23,812 nt of DNA from Alphaproteobacteria bacterium (GTDB taxonomy: Bacteria; Pseudomonadota; Alphaproteobacteria; Micavibrionales; Micavibrionaceae). Both the position numbers and the translations under genes were made by a program. The notes below the pieces were generated by a model. That model saw only the letters and a program-made list of their open reading frames with translations, did not search any database and was not told where the DNA came from. The stretch's first letter is position 1; the number at the start of each line of letters is the position of its first letter. Shown here one piece after another: positions 7,028-15,822 of the stretch. Location: contig JALZUF010000108.1 of NCBI GenBank assembly GCA_023301785.1, positions 1-23,812 of the forward strand. Reading direction: 5' to 3'.

Positions 7028-10000
7028 CTATACGGTTATCGGCATTAACGTGGCATTATTTGTCCAGACAAGTGCACATTTAATCTCTCGCTTAGGGTAT
7101 ATTTTACGCATAACATCCGCATAAGCTTGCATCTGATTTTTATAAATAAGCGGCACGTCTTTTTCATCACTAGGAGGCGGTCTATTTGTTTTGTAATCAA
7201 TAATATAGACGGTGTCTTCAGTGACCAGAAGCCTATCAATTTGCCCAGAAATAATACGATTACCCATGAGGCCTGTGACGGGCACTTCGGCCAATGAATC
7301 TTGCCCAAATATCTCTGAAAACTCCTCGTTCTCAAGTATATGAAGAGTTTCTTCAATAATTTCATTTTGTACGTTGTCATCCAGCCCGTGCGCCGGCTGA
7401 CATACATATTTTTGTGCGGCTTGAGCGCGATTTTCTTGCGGTAGGTCAGGTAAAATTTGTAATAGCTTATGAATAATATTCCCACGTAAGAATCTATACT
7501 CATGTGATGATTGAAGCGGTGATAAGGCAGGGCTATCACTTTCCGATGGACGTGATGGACGCAATGGTCGTGGCGGAAATGGTTCTTCTTTAATTGGTGC
7601 AAACAACCAAGACGGTGCATCAGAAATTTCTTGAACACTTTGTGTCTCTGCCGTCTTTGATTTATCAGGCTTATCGGTGGCTGGGTTTGTGTAGCGCTTT
7701 ATCTCTAAACCATTTTCTTCAATGGTTTCTAAATCAGAGAAATTATCAAACCCTTGCTTGATATAATTATACCAACAATTTGGCAGCGGCGCTTTCTTTC
7801 CTTGATACCCCCCAATATAAAGACGTTCTTCTGCCCGCGTCAGTGCAACATAAAGCAGACGGCGATATTCTTCGTCATCCTTTTCTTTAATCGCATCACT
7901 AAGCGGATGCAAAACGTTCGGCAAGTCATCGGATTTGGGATAGAAATAAGGTAGTGCATCGTTCGTTTTGTGCGGCCATAAAATACGCGTTGGTTTAACG
8001 GAAGAACTCGTTCTCACTGTGTCAGGAAGGATCACAATCGGTGCTTGAAGGCCTTTTGCGCCATGTACAGTCATAATACGCACGGCTGTGCCTGCTTCTT
8101 CCATTTCACGTTTAATCTGACTTTGATTGTTCAAATGATCTTGGAGAAAATTTTGCAGTGTTGCGATATTCTCTTTTTCAAATGCCAATGTTGAATTCAA
8201 AAATTCATAAATAGGATCTAAAGATTCATCGCCTAAACGTTTTTTAATAGCAGACAGGCCGCTTATATTATTCGCAGGGCAGGGGGTATTTAACACACCA
8301 CTAAAAAACTCATAAGGTTTTTGTATTCCTGCATATTGAATGATATTTTCCAACCAAGTGACAAGATCATCGTTGTTGTTATCTTTTATATTTTGCCAAA
8401 GGCTTTTTCTTTTGCGATCGTAACAAGCGTTAAACAAATCGTCTTCACTCCAACCAATGAGGGGTGATTTTAAAAGGCAAGCAAGGTTCAAGTCATCTTC
8501 AGGTAGCAAGCCAAATTGCGCCACGGCACATAAATCTTGCACAGGTAATTGCTCATTCAAAATCATACGGTCAACGCCGCTCACAGGGACATTGCGCGTT
8601 TTTAATGCGCGCACTAATTGATCAACAAATGCGTTACGCGAACGTAGTAAAATCATAATGTCACCAGCTTCAATAGGGCGATCATGAGATTTTAGAAACT
8701 CTTTATTATCTAACCACTCAGCAATCTTTTGACCGATATGGTCTGCCATTTTTGCGGCGCCAGAAGAAGACTCAGTAATATTAATTGGCGGTGTCCACGG
8801 GTCAATATCTTGCTTTTCTTCTGGCTTAAAAATTGGCCACAATTCTACATGACCTGCTTGAGTATAACGAAACGCTTTATGCTCTATCTGTTCATCATCA
8901 AGTCCTTTTCGAAGGGCAGGATCTGTAAAAATATTATCAACTAAATCAAGAACGGCATTAACGGAACGGAACGACACATTAAAGTTTATACGGTCAAAAT
9001 CTTTTTGCGCATTTAATATTTTTTCTTCAAACCAAACCTGCATCTCTTGAAATTTTTCAGGAGAGGCGCGTTGAAAACTAAAGATAGACTGTTTTTGATC
9101 GCCTACAACAAACAAAGTACGGTTGATATCATCTTCCTGATTATCAAAGAAATCATCACTTAAGGCTTGTATGATCTGCCATTGCTCAGGGTTCGTGTCT
9201 TGTGCTTCATCCACTAAGATATGGTCAATACCCTGATCCAGCTTGTATCTAATCCATGGTGAGACGTCTAATGCAACATCTAAATGTTTCATGCTTGGAG
9301 TGTTACCTGTTAGCAAATCAAGTGTACGAATAATAAGATCATCAAAATCGAGCGCGTTACTTTTTTCTTTTAATCGCTGGTACTCATTTAAAACATAATC
9401 AGCGATCAAAAATAGATCACGCGTCATATTGGTTATACGAATAGATTTTAACTGTTCTTTAAGATGCAAGATACGATGCGCTTCTGTCGTTAAGACATCT
9501 ACAGTGTCAGGGAAATTATCTTTGATGGTTTTGGTTGGAAAGCGTGAGGTGCTTCGTATGGTATTTTCATTCGTAAGATAAACTGACATATATTCATTAA
9601 CGTTTATAAGACGCTGTGTTTGGTCCAGTTCTAACCATGATTGTATTTTTTCACTATTTTCTATATCAGTCTTTTTACCTGTACTTAAAGCTTTAACCGC
9701 ATCCCATAAACCACCTTTATCAAATTGATCATCAGCGCAAGCTTGCAATAAATATTGTTCTTCATTCTTACCTGCAGGCACATCCAAAGCATTACACAGC
9801 GCGGTATACAGACCATCAATACCAAAGTTTTTTTCTAATATTTTTTTGAACTGTCGGCGTTCGCTCATGATGTTGGTAAGTAATAAATCAAACTGCTCTT
9901 CATTTTGCGCTAAGATAATATTATTGAGAGCATTAGATAATGGCGACGCCTTTTCTTCTTTCGCGATTGTAAAAACACGTTGCTTCGCTTTTTGAATAAA

Positions 10001-10516
10001 TTCTTTAGCTTGGTTTTCTTCTAATGGTTTAAATCCAGGTACGATGTCTGCCTCTAAAGAAAAACGTCCTAATATCGCCTGACAAAAGGAATGGATTGTC
10101 ATGATTTTGAGGCCACCGGGTACATCAATGACTTGCGCAAAAAGTTGCCGCGCTGATTCAATTTGGGTTTCTGTCGGTATATACCCCAATAAGTTTTGCA
10201 GGCTGCTGATTAATCCTTTTTCACCGTCCAAGTCCATTGTTGCCCATTCGCTCAAACGGCTATTGATACGCAATGACATTTCACTTGCAGCGGCTTTGGT
10301 GAAAGTGAGGGCGAGTATTTTATGGGGGGCACAGGCTTGCTGGCCATGCTCATCGGATAGTAAAAGTTTTAGGATACGATCGGTTAAAACCTTTGTTTTT
10401 CCAGACCCTGCAGAGGCCCCCACCCAGACGGATGCTTTCGGATTTGATGCTTTGTTTTGTAAAACATTGGCATCAATATCACGAGTGTTGGTTTTTAAGG
10501 CGCGGTCTTGTGTCAT
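7028..10516 (-). CDS. addA: Double-strand break repair helicase-nuclease AddA
   Basis: 1162 aa, normal for alphaproteobacterial AddA. UvrD-like SF1 helicase motifs in order: Walker A GASAGSGKT (33-41), motif Ia ALTFTKAAASEM, Walker B/motif II ILVDEAQDTNPEQW, motif III FVVGDQKQSIFSFQRA, motif V IMTVHGAKGLQAPIV and motif VI RRLLYVALTRAEERLY. A C-terminal RecB-type nuclease domain carries GQIDRLLV, IIDYKTNR and the downstream YKNQMQAYA helix, so both activities appear intact. With AddB it resects double-strand ends to load RecA, replacing RecBCD. Its ATG overlaps the addB stop by 4 nt (ATGA), implying translational coupling. Confidence 0.97.
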   Translation of the reverse strand: MTQDRALKTNTRDIDANVLQNKASNPKASVWVGASAGSGKTKVLTDRILKLLLSDEHGQQACAPHKILALTFTKAAASEMSLRINSRLSEWATMDLDGEKGLISSLQNLLGYIPTETQIESARQLFAQVIDVPGGLKIMTIHSFCQAILGRFSLEADIVPGFKPLEENQAKEFIQKAKQRVFTIAKEEKASPLSNALNNIILAQNEEQFDLLLTNIMSERRQFKKILEKNFGIDGLYTALCNALDVPAGKNEEQYLLQACADDQFDKGGLWDAVKALSTGKKTDIENSEKIQSWLELDQTQRLINVNEYMSVYLTNENTIRSTSRFPTKTIKDNFPDTVDVLTTEAHRILHLKEQLKSIRITNMTRDLFLIADYVLNEYQRLKEKSNALDFDDLIIRTLDLLTGNTPSMKHLDVALDVSPWIRYKLDQGIDHILVDEAQDTNPEQWQIIQALSDDFFDNQEDDINRTLFVVGDQKQSIFSFQRASPEKFQEMQVWFEEKILNAQKDFDRINFNVSFRSVNAVLDLVDNIFTDPALRKGLDDEQIEHKAFRYTQAGHVELWPIFKPEEKQDIDPWTPPINITESSSGAAKMADHIGQKIAEWLDNKEFLKSHDRPIEAGDIMILLRSRNAFVDQLVRALKTRNVPVSGVDRMILNEQLPVQDLCAVAQFGLLPEDDLNLACLLKSPLIGWSEDDLFNACYDRKRKSLWQNIKDNNNDDLVTWLENIIQYAGIQKPYEFFSGVLNTPCPANNISGLSAIKKRLGDESLDPIYEFLNSTLAFEKENIATLQNFLQDHLNNQSQIKREMEEAGTAVRIMTVHGAKGLQAPIVILPDTVRTSSSVKPTRILWPHKTNDALPYFYPKSDDLPNVLHPLSDAIKEKDDEEYRRLLYVALTRAEERLYIGGYQGKKAPLPNCWYNYIKQGFDNFSDLETIEENGLEIKRYTNPATDKPDKSKTAETQSVQEISDAPSWLFAPIKEEPFPPRPLRPSRPSESDSPALSPLQSSHEYRFLRGNIIHKLLQILPDLPQENRAQAAQKYVCQPAHGLDDNVQNEIIEETLHILENEEFSEIFGQDSLAEVPVTGLMGNRIISGQIDRLLVTEDTVYIIDYKTNRPPPSDEKDVPLIYKNQMQAYADVMRKIYPKREIKCALVWTNNATLMPITV

Positions 10517-13515
10517 GCGACCTCACTTTCGTTTTCACCAAGCGCAGCCCATTCTTTAACTCGTTCTAAATGTTCATAATCATTATAAGCGGGTGCATTG
10601 TCCAAGCTTGGTAAAGCTAAATAAGGTGTTTCAACATCGTTAAAAGTTTCAATGAGGGCGAATAAACCTGTCTTCGTATTTTCAACAATATCGACTAAGT
10701 CTGTATCAATCGCATTAATTTCACCAGCAGGTAGGCCGCCCGTCATTTTCCAGTACCCAATATAACTTGCGGTTTTATCTTTTATGTTTGCATCATCAAA
10801 ACCATTTTCTTTAACGATTAAGGCCTCTAATGGTAATTGCGGCAACTCCCCATTTTTCATTTTTTTCAATGGATAACTTCCACCTGATTTATAATCAATC
10901 AGAGCTATTGCGCCGTCGTTCAAGTAATCAATACGGTCTGCACGACCATTGAGGGTAAAGTTGTTATGCGCCTTAAAGCTAATCTCACCCTTGATTTCAG
11001 ATTTTCCAAAGCGCGCTTGTGTACGCCATTGCTTTTCGTACGGTACATACCATTCAGACAGTCTTATCATACGTGGTAACCAAAAATTCCATTCATTGGG
11101 ATCGTAATGACTTGTCTCTAATGTTTCTTTAGCGATTTGAATGAAATCATCCTGCGCACTGTTTGGGATGTCTTTGGGATAAGTGTTATTAAATTTTTCC
11201 AATACATCATGCAAAATATTACCGCGTTCCATGGGGCCAATTTCTTTTTCTAATGGATCAAGCGCGCGTAATTTTAAAATTGATCCCGCATAAATTGCGT
11301 AAGGATCTTTCATCCAAGTCTCAATTTTGGTGACAGATAACTTATTTGGGCGCGCCGCCAATGGCGGCTTTGGATTAGGTCGCTCAATAGGTTTTACACC
11401 GTCAATTTTATCCATCATTTTGGCGTATTGGAGATAGGACGTATCTGAAGTAATGCTGACATCAACGTTGATGGCTTGCATGAACGTGTCCATTCGCATT
11501 AACCATCGCGCAGGCACCGTTAATGTTCCATCTTCACGTTTGGCGCGTGTCATAAATACTTCTTTACCACAAAACCCTTGGACAAAGTCATGCGCGGCTA
11601 AGGTAATGCTCCGCTCAGGCGGCGGTAAGCCAAATTGAGCGCGCATCGGGCGTGACATCCACGGGTCATGCCCTGCATCAGGTGGCCAGTTTCCTTCATT
11701 TAAGCCAGACAAAATCACGCGATCTGCTTGTAACAAACGTGCCTCAAGTTGCCCTAGTATCATCAATCTTGGGTGTGTTCCAAAGGCAGGACGCACTGTA
11801 ATCGTACTCATAAACTGTTTTAAAATTTCAAAATAATCATGCCCCGAACAAGATGGAATTTGATGCGTGTAATTTTGTAGTTCTGAAAAGAAATTGGCGG
11901 CGGTTTCACCTGCTTCATGCACCCATAAAATCTCTGCACCTTGTTTTTCTGTTGTGGTTGAAAGCGCTTCAGCTACCTTTAAGTGGGCAATTAAAATTTC
12001 AGAAAAATTACATTCATTACTATTAATCAGTGTAATGAATTCTTGTAAATTATTTTCCAAATGTTCAATAAATTTGAGCGTACTTTCATCAATTTTATCG
12101 GTGTAATAAGGATCGTTTATTTTTTGATTGTATAAGTTTTTGATACCATCGAATCCTGGTGGCGGTGAGATTCCACGTAATAAATTCTTTTCTAAAGCTC
12201 TAATATTTTTTCTGAAATTAGGATATTTATTCCCATGACATAATTGATGCTTAAGCAAGGCCAGCAAAGAAACGGGACGAACATCGGATAAGCAAGCTTT
12301 CAATATAAGCTGTAGGTAAACACCTAAATTTGTCTCCCCCAACATCGCACCACCAGAATCATCGACGTCAATATTCCAACGTTTACAAAGCGTGGAAACG
12401 CGGCGCGCTAGATACCTATTAGAGGTCACAAGCGCGGCTGTTTTTTGTGGTGTTTCTAATACTTCACGCATTAACAGGGCAATGATTTGTGCCTCATCCT
12501 GTGGTGTATCACAATCTAGACGTGATACATTTTGCAAATCAGCTTCAAGCGCAGATTTTTGTTCCGATGGAATATGAACCTTTTGCCATTCATGTGTGTA
12601 ATCTGGCGGCGCCATAACGTGTGAAATAAATTTCTCTCGTACGACCCGTATGTTATCTGTTTTTAAATTATCCCATAAATGCACATCGTTACGATCACAT
12701 TCAATTTCTGCCAATAAATTTTTAATTGTTTTTTGTGGATGACCTTCTTCAACTAAGTCCCAAGCTTTATCATTCATAAATTGATCCAAAGCGGGTAGGA
12801 TCAAACATCCATTTGGTAATGTGGCGACTGTCTTTAGTAATGCCATTGTTGCTGGGATTGATCCTGTTGATCCTGCGGCAATGATGCGCGTGGTTGGTGG
12901 ATTGTGTTGCCAATAATTATTAAGTGCTTTAATAAGTTTGTTCCGCCTATCTGCGGCGTCAATCATACCTTCGGCTTCTAAAATCGTTGGCCATGTTGTG
13001 CTGAGGATGCTTAAAAAATCGACAGTAATTTGCCATTGATCGGCGAAGGCCTCGCGATCAACAACATTGGGCAAATTAGATAAGTCTAAATCTTCGGTAT
13101 AGACCTCGTCCATCAACTGCCCAAGTGCGGCAGCTAAGCGCATATTTTGTTCTGTGGTTTTCGATAGTTTGTCGAGCTTACCAATTAATTGTGCAATTAG
13201 GATTTGCCGTTTTAAAGGCGGCATTGCAGGTTTGATTTCTGCAATATTAGTGGCATGAGCATTAATAAGAAGTTCTTCTTCATCAATATCCCCAATAGGA
13301 TGCAGGCGCGGAAGAATAATTGGATTATTTTCACTTTGTTTTAAAAAGGCCTCTTGTAAATTTCGACACGCACGTCGCGTTGGCAAAAGAATAAGCGTGT
13401 TTGCTAATTTTTCTGGTTGCCCTACGGTCTCTTTAATCAAACTCTGCGCTAAGACATCCATAAAAGGATAACTAGCTGGTATGTTATAAATATTAGGTTT
13501 TACAGGAGTGGCCAT
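10513..13515 (-). CDS. addB: Double-strand break repair protein AddB
   Basis: 1000 aa. The N-terminus has LILLPTRRACRNLQEAFL where a helicase Walker A would be; no GxGKT is present, as is usual for alphaproteobacterial AddB, so the helicase half is probably structural. AAGSTGSIPATMALL (in the first third) is a family hallmark. The C-terminal RecB-like nuclease is intact: GRADRIDYL, ALIDYKSGG and QLPLEALIV. The cysteines that hold an Fe-S cluster in Firmicute AddB are not visible: the region before GNILHDVLEKF reads MKDPYAIYAG without Cys. It forms the AddAB end-processing complex with AddA. It starts 7 nt after murU with no clear Shine-Dalgarno, consistent with coupled translation. Confidence 0.95.
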   Translation of the reverse strand: MATPVKPNIYNIPASYPFMDVLAQSLIKETVGQPEKLANTLILLPTRRACRNLQEAFLKQSENNPIILPRLHPIGDIDEEELLINAHATNIAEIKPAMPPLKRQILIAQLIGKLDKLSKTTEQNMRLAAALGQLMDEVYTEDLDLSNLPNVVDREAFADQWQITVDFLSILSTTWPTILEAEGMIDAADRRNKLIKALNNYWQHNPPTTRIIAAGSTGSIPATMALLKTVATLPNGCLILPALDQFMNDKAWDLVEEGHPQKTIKNLLAEIECDRNDVHLWDNLKTDNIRVVREKFISHVMAPPDYTHEWQKVHIPSEQKSALEADLQNVSRLDCDTPQDEAQIIALLMREVLETPQKTAALVTSNRYLARRVSTLCKRWNIDVDDSGGAMLGETNLGVYLQLILKACLSDVRPVSLLALLKHQLCHGNKYPNFRKNIRALEKNLLRGISPPPGFDGIKNLYNQKINDPYYTDKIDESTLKFIEHLENNLQEFITLINSNECNFSEILIAHLKVAEALSTTTEKQGAEILWVHEAGETAANFFSELQNYTHQIPSCSGHDYFEILKQFMSTITVRPAFGTHPRLMILGQLEARLLQADRVILSGLNEGNWPPDAGHDPWMSRPMRAQFGLPPPERSITLAAHDFVQGFCGKEVFMTRAKREDGTLTVPARWLMRMDTFMQAINVDVSITSDTSYLQYAKMMDKIDGVKPIERPNPKPPLAARPNKLSVTKIETWMKDPYAIYAGSILKLRALDPLEKEIGPMERGNILHDVLEKFNNTYPKDIPNSAQDDFIQIAKETLETSHYDPNEWNFWLPRMIRLSEWYVPYEKQWRTQARFGKSEIKGEISFKAHNNFTLNGRADRIDYLNDGAIALIDYKSGGSYPLKKMKNGELPQLPLEALIVKENGFDDANIKDKTASYIGYWKMTGGLPAGEINAIDTDLVDIVENTKTGLFALIETFNDVETPYLALPSLDNAPAYNDYEHLERVKEWAALGENESEVA

Positions 13516-13522
13516 ATTATAA

Positions 13523-14281
13523 TTAAGATGCCTCTGCTTGTGATAGTTTTTGAGCGCTAAAAATTGCGTTCACCTCATCCAAATCTTGCGGTGTGCTAAT
13601 GTGATGCCAAGTGCCGTCATAGACTATACCATAAAGCCTACCTTGGTTTTGTGCCTTATCCATGCATTCCAAAAATGAAAATGCGCCTTCTGGCATACCC
13701 TCAACAACATTTGGTTTTGTGATGCGAATGCCTGTGAACATATAGCTCCCTGAGCCATCTGGTGTACGGGTTAACGCACCGTCATCACTCATTTGATAAT
13801 CACCAGAATTTTTAGAAACGGTGTTAGGATCAGTCGGTTGTAATAACAACAGCATATCCATGACATCAGGATTCCAAGCATCACTTAATTGTTGCAACGC
13901 GGGAACATTATCATTACTCCATAGGGCGTCACCGTTAATTAAATAAAAGGGTTTACCTTGCATGGTATGAATGGCTTTTTTTACACCACCCCCAGTTTCT
14001 AACAATTCTTCTTCTTCTGAAAAAGTGATCGTAGGATTGGTATAAGACTTAAAATGAGATTTTATTTTTTCACCTAAATAAAACAAATTGATTGTGACAG
14101 TCTTAACGTCGACCTCTTTTAATTTATCCAAGATATGTTCCAAGATAGGTTTGCCATCAACGCGTACCATGGGCTTGGGGGTATTGTCGGTATAGGGACG
14201 TAACCGCGTTCCTTTTCCTGCGGCTAGGATAAAGGCTTGGTCGGGTTTATAGGCATCTGTTTTGTTTTGATTACGGCTCAT
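13523..14281 (-). CDS. murU: Nucleotidyltransferase, probable N-acetylmuramate-1-phosphate uridylyltransferase
   Basis: 252 aa. An N-terminal sugar-nucleotide transferase signature, ILAAGKGTRLRPYT followed by TPKPMVRVDGKPILEHIL, binds NTP and sugar phosphate. LETGGGVKKAI and LINGDALW (metal-binding Asp) follow. The C-terminus resembles MurU (GTWHHISTPQDLDEVN; MurU-type proteins usually read W-x-D/H-V-G-T). MurU makes UDP-MurNAc from MurNAc-1-P in cell-wall recycling that bypasses de novo synthesis. Its start overlaps the tsaE stop (ATGA), and addB follows 7 nt later. The sugar kinase AmgK, which often lies between tsaE and murU in alphaproteobacteria, is absent here, so the exact substrate is less sure. 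Another sugar-1-phosphate is the alternative. Confidence 0.8.
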   Translation of the reverse strand: MSRNQNKTDAYKPDQAFILAAGKGTRLRPYTDNTPKPMVRVDGKPILEHILDKLKEVDVKTVTINLFYLGEKIKSHFKSYTNPTITFSEEEELLETGGGVKKAIHTMQGKPFYLINGDALWSNDNVPALQQLSDAWNPDVMDMLLLLQPTDPNTVSKNSGDYQMSDDGALTRTPDGSGSYMFTGIRITKPNVVEGMPEGAFSFLECMDKAQNQGRLYGIVYDGTWHHISTPQDLDEVNAIFSAQKLSQAEAS

Positions 14282-14718
14282 GATGTTTGCTTTGTGTTTT
14301 GATTATAGGTGATTTTACGCGATTGGGGACCTATTGCCTCAATTATAATTTCTTTAAAATGGCGAGGTCTTAAGCTCTCTAATTTTTGTGGCCATTCAAT
14401 CAGTAAAAGATTTTCGCCGACGCAGTCTTCCCAACCTAGCTCATAAATTTCTTCGGCCTGTTTTAAACGATAAAGATCAAAATGCCATAGCTCAGTATGA
14501 GGTAAATCATAAGTTTGCAACAAGGTGAAAGTCGGACTAGGGACGTCTATCTCTTCTTGCGCCAGATATTGAATAAAAGCGCGTGCAAAAACACTTTTCC
14601 CAACCCCTAAATCACCTTCTAATAAGAAAATATCATTGGGTTTGGCCTCTTTCGCGCAGGAGACGGCAAAATCTTTTGTTTCTTGCTCGTTATGTGTCTC
14701 TAAAGTCGTGATAGGCAT
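14278..14718 (-). CDS. tsaE: tRNA threonylcarbamoyladenosine biosynthesis ATPase TsaE
   Basis: 146 aa from ATG 14718. A GTG four codons upstream (14730) would give 150 aa, but the family begins near MPITTLETHN, and an AAGTGA sequence lies about 9 nt before this ATG. Walker A is GDLGVGKS (35-42), followed by SPTFTLLQTYD, HFDLYRL and LLIEWPQ, the TsaE hallmarks. It is the ATPase that drives turnover of the TsaB-TsaD complex making t6A at A37 of ANN-decoding tRNAs, in the cytoplasm. It is first in a compact tsaE > murU > addB > addA run and divergent from the FNR gene, so the promoter should lie in 14719-14793. Confidence 0.93.
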   Translation of the reverse strand: MPITTLETHNEQETKDFAVSCAKEAKPNDIFLLEGDLGVGKSVFARAFIQYLAQEEIDVPSPTFTLLQTYDLPHTELWHFDLYRLKQAEEIYELGWEDCVGENLLLIEWPQKLESLRPRHFKEIIIEAIGPQSRKITYNQNTKQTS

Positions 14719-14793
14719 ATTATTATTCACTTTATTTGCGCGTATGACAGTGATACAAAATTACACAACCAAATGCGAATGAAAAGGGCGAAA

Positions 14794-15819
14794 ATGGTAC
14801 AAATTAGCCAGACAGATACGGTAAAAGACGTTGCTATCATTGGCGCTGGACCAGTTGGTTTATTTGCGGTGTTTGAGTGCGGTATGGTTGGTTTGTCTTG
14901 CCATGTTATTGATTCTCTGGCGGATATTGGCGGGCAATGTACGGCGTTATACCCAGAAAAGCCTATCTATGATATCCCTGCCTACCCAGAGGTTAAGGCG
15001 TCTGACTTTATTGAAAAACTAGAACAGCAAGCCGCTCCATTTGATCCCAACTACCAATTAAATCAGCAAATTGTTGCTATTGAAAACATTGATAATATAT
15101 GGCGACTTTCAACATCAACGGGTAACACGCTTAAAGCAAAATCAATTATTATTGCAGGTGGAGCAGGGGCATTTGGCCCTAATCGCCCTCCTTTAGATGA
15201 TATCGAAAGTTATGAAGGCACATCTATCTTCTACATGGTGCGTCAAAAAGATGCTTTTAAAGGTAAAGATATTGTTATTGCAGGTGGCGGTGACAGTGCC
15301 GTTGATTGGGCACTTGCCCTTAATGACATTGCGGCCAGTGTTTCACTTGTTCATCGCCGTGATAAATTTCGCGCTGCACCGGAAAGTATTAAGCAGCTCG
15401 AAGCGCTTCAATCGATCAGTAAAATAGACATTCTAACACCATACCAATTACATGGTTTGCAAGGTGACGCGGGCGTTTTGAGCGGTGTTGACCTTATTGA
15501 TAAGGATAAAAAAATACGTACAGTCAAAGCAGATATATTACTGCCATTTTATGGTCTGGCAACATCATTGGGACCTATTGCAGAATGGGGCTTAGATTTG
15601 AACAAAAATCATATAGACGTACATCCAACAACATGCGCCACAAACATCGCAGGAATATATGCTATTGGCGACATTGCTGCCTATGAAAACAAATTGAAAT
15701 TGATTTTAACTGGTTTCTCAGAAGCGGCCTTTGCGGCTCACCATATTCACAAACTACAGAATCCCGAGAATCCGCTTCATTTTGAATATTCAACGACCAA
15801 AGGCGTACCTGAGGCTTAA
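14794..15819 (+). CDS. Ferredoxin--NADP+ reductase, type 2 (thioredoxin reductase-like)
   Basis: 341 aa from ATG 14794, chosen because AAGGG (14784-14788) lies 5 nt before it; ATGs at 14773 and 14779 would add 7 or 5 residues. The FAD motif IIGAGPVG is at 15-22, and GGQCTALYPEKPIYDIPAYP follows. The NADP-binding motif is VIAGGGDSAVDWAL, and FAD site 2 is GIYAIGDIAAYENK. The protein lacks the CxxC redox pair of thioredoxin reductases and ends with the FEYSTTKGVPE tail typical of YumC-like FNR, which packs over the flavin. Role: exchange of electrons between NADPH and ferredoxin or flavodoxin. It is convergent with the DivL-like gene, with only 3 nt between stop codons and no separate terminator. 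Confidence 0.9.
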   Translation: MVQISQTDTVKDVAIIGAGPVGLFAVFECGMVGLSCHVIDSLADIGGQCTALYPEKPIYDIPAYPEVKASDFIEKLEQQAAPFDPNYQLNQQIVAIENIDNIWRLSTSTGNTLKAKSIIIAGGAGAFGPNRPPLDDIESYEGTSIFYMVRQKDAFKGKDIVIAGGGDSAVDWALALNDIAASVSLVHRRDKFRAAPESIKQLEALQSISKIDILTPYQLHGLQGDAGVLSGVDLIDKDKKIRTVKADILLPFYGLATSLGPIAEWGLDLNKNHIDVHPTTCATNIAGIYAIGDIAAYENKLKLILTGFSEAAFAAHHIHKLQNPENPLHFEYSTTKGVPEA

Positions 15820-15822
15820 ATT

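Noticed and set aside
7045..7638. A 197-codon open frame on the minus strand inside addA
   Set aside because: It lies in another frame of the conserved AddA nuclease domain, has a low-complexity basic composition and no ribosome site. It is a shadow of addA.
10101..10559. A 152-codon open frame on the plus strand antisense to addA and the addB end
   Set aside because: It mirrors the conserved AddA N-terminus and has no recognisable domain or Shine-Dalgarno.
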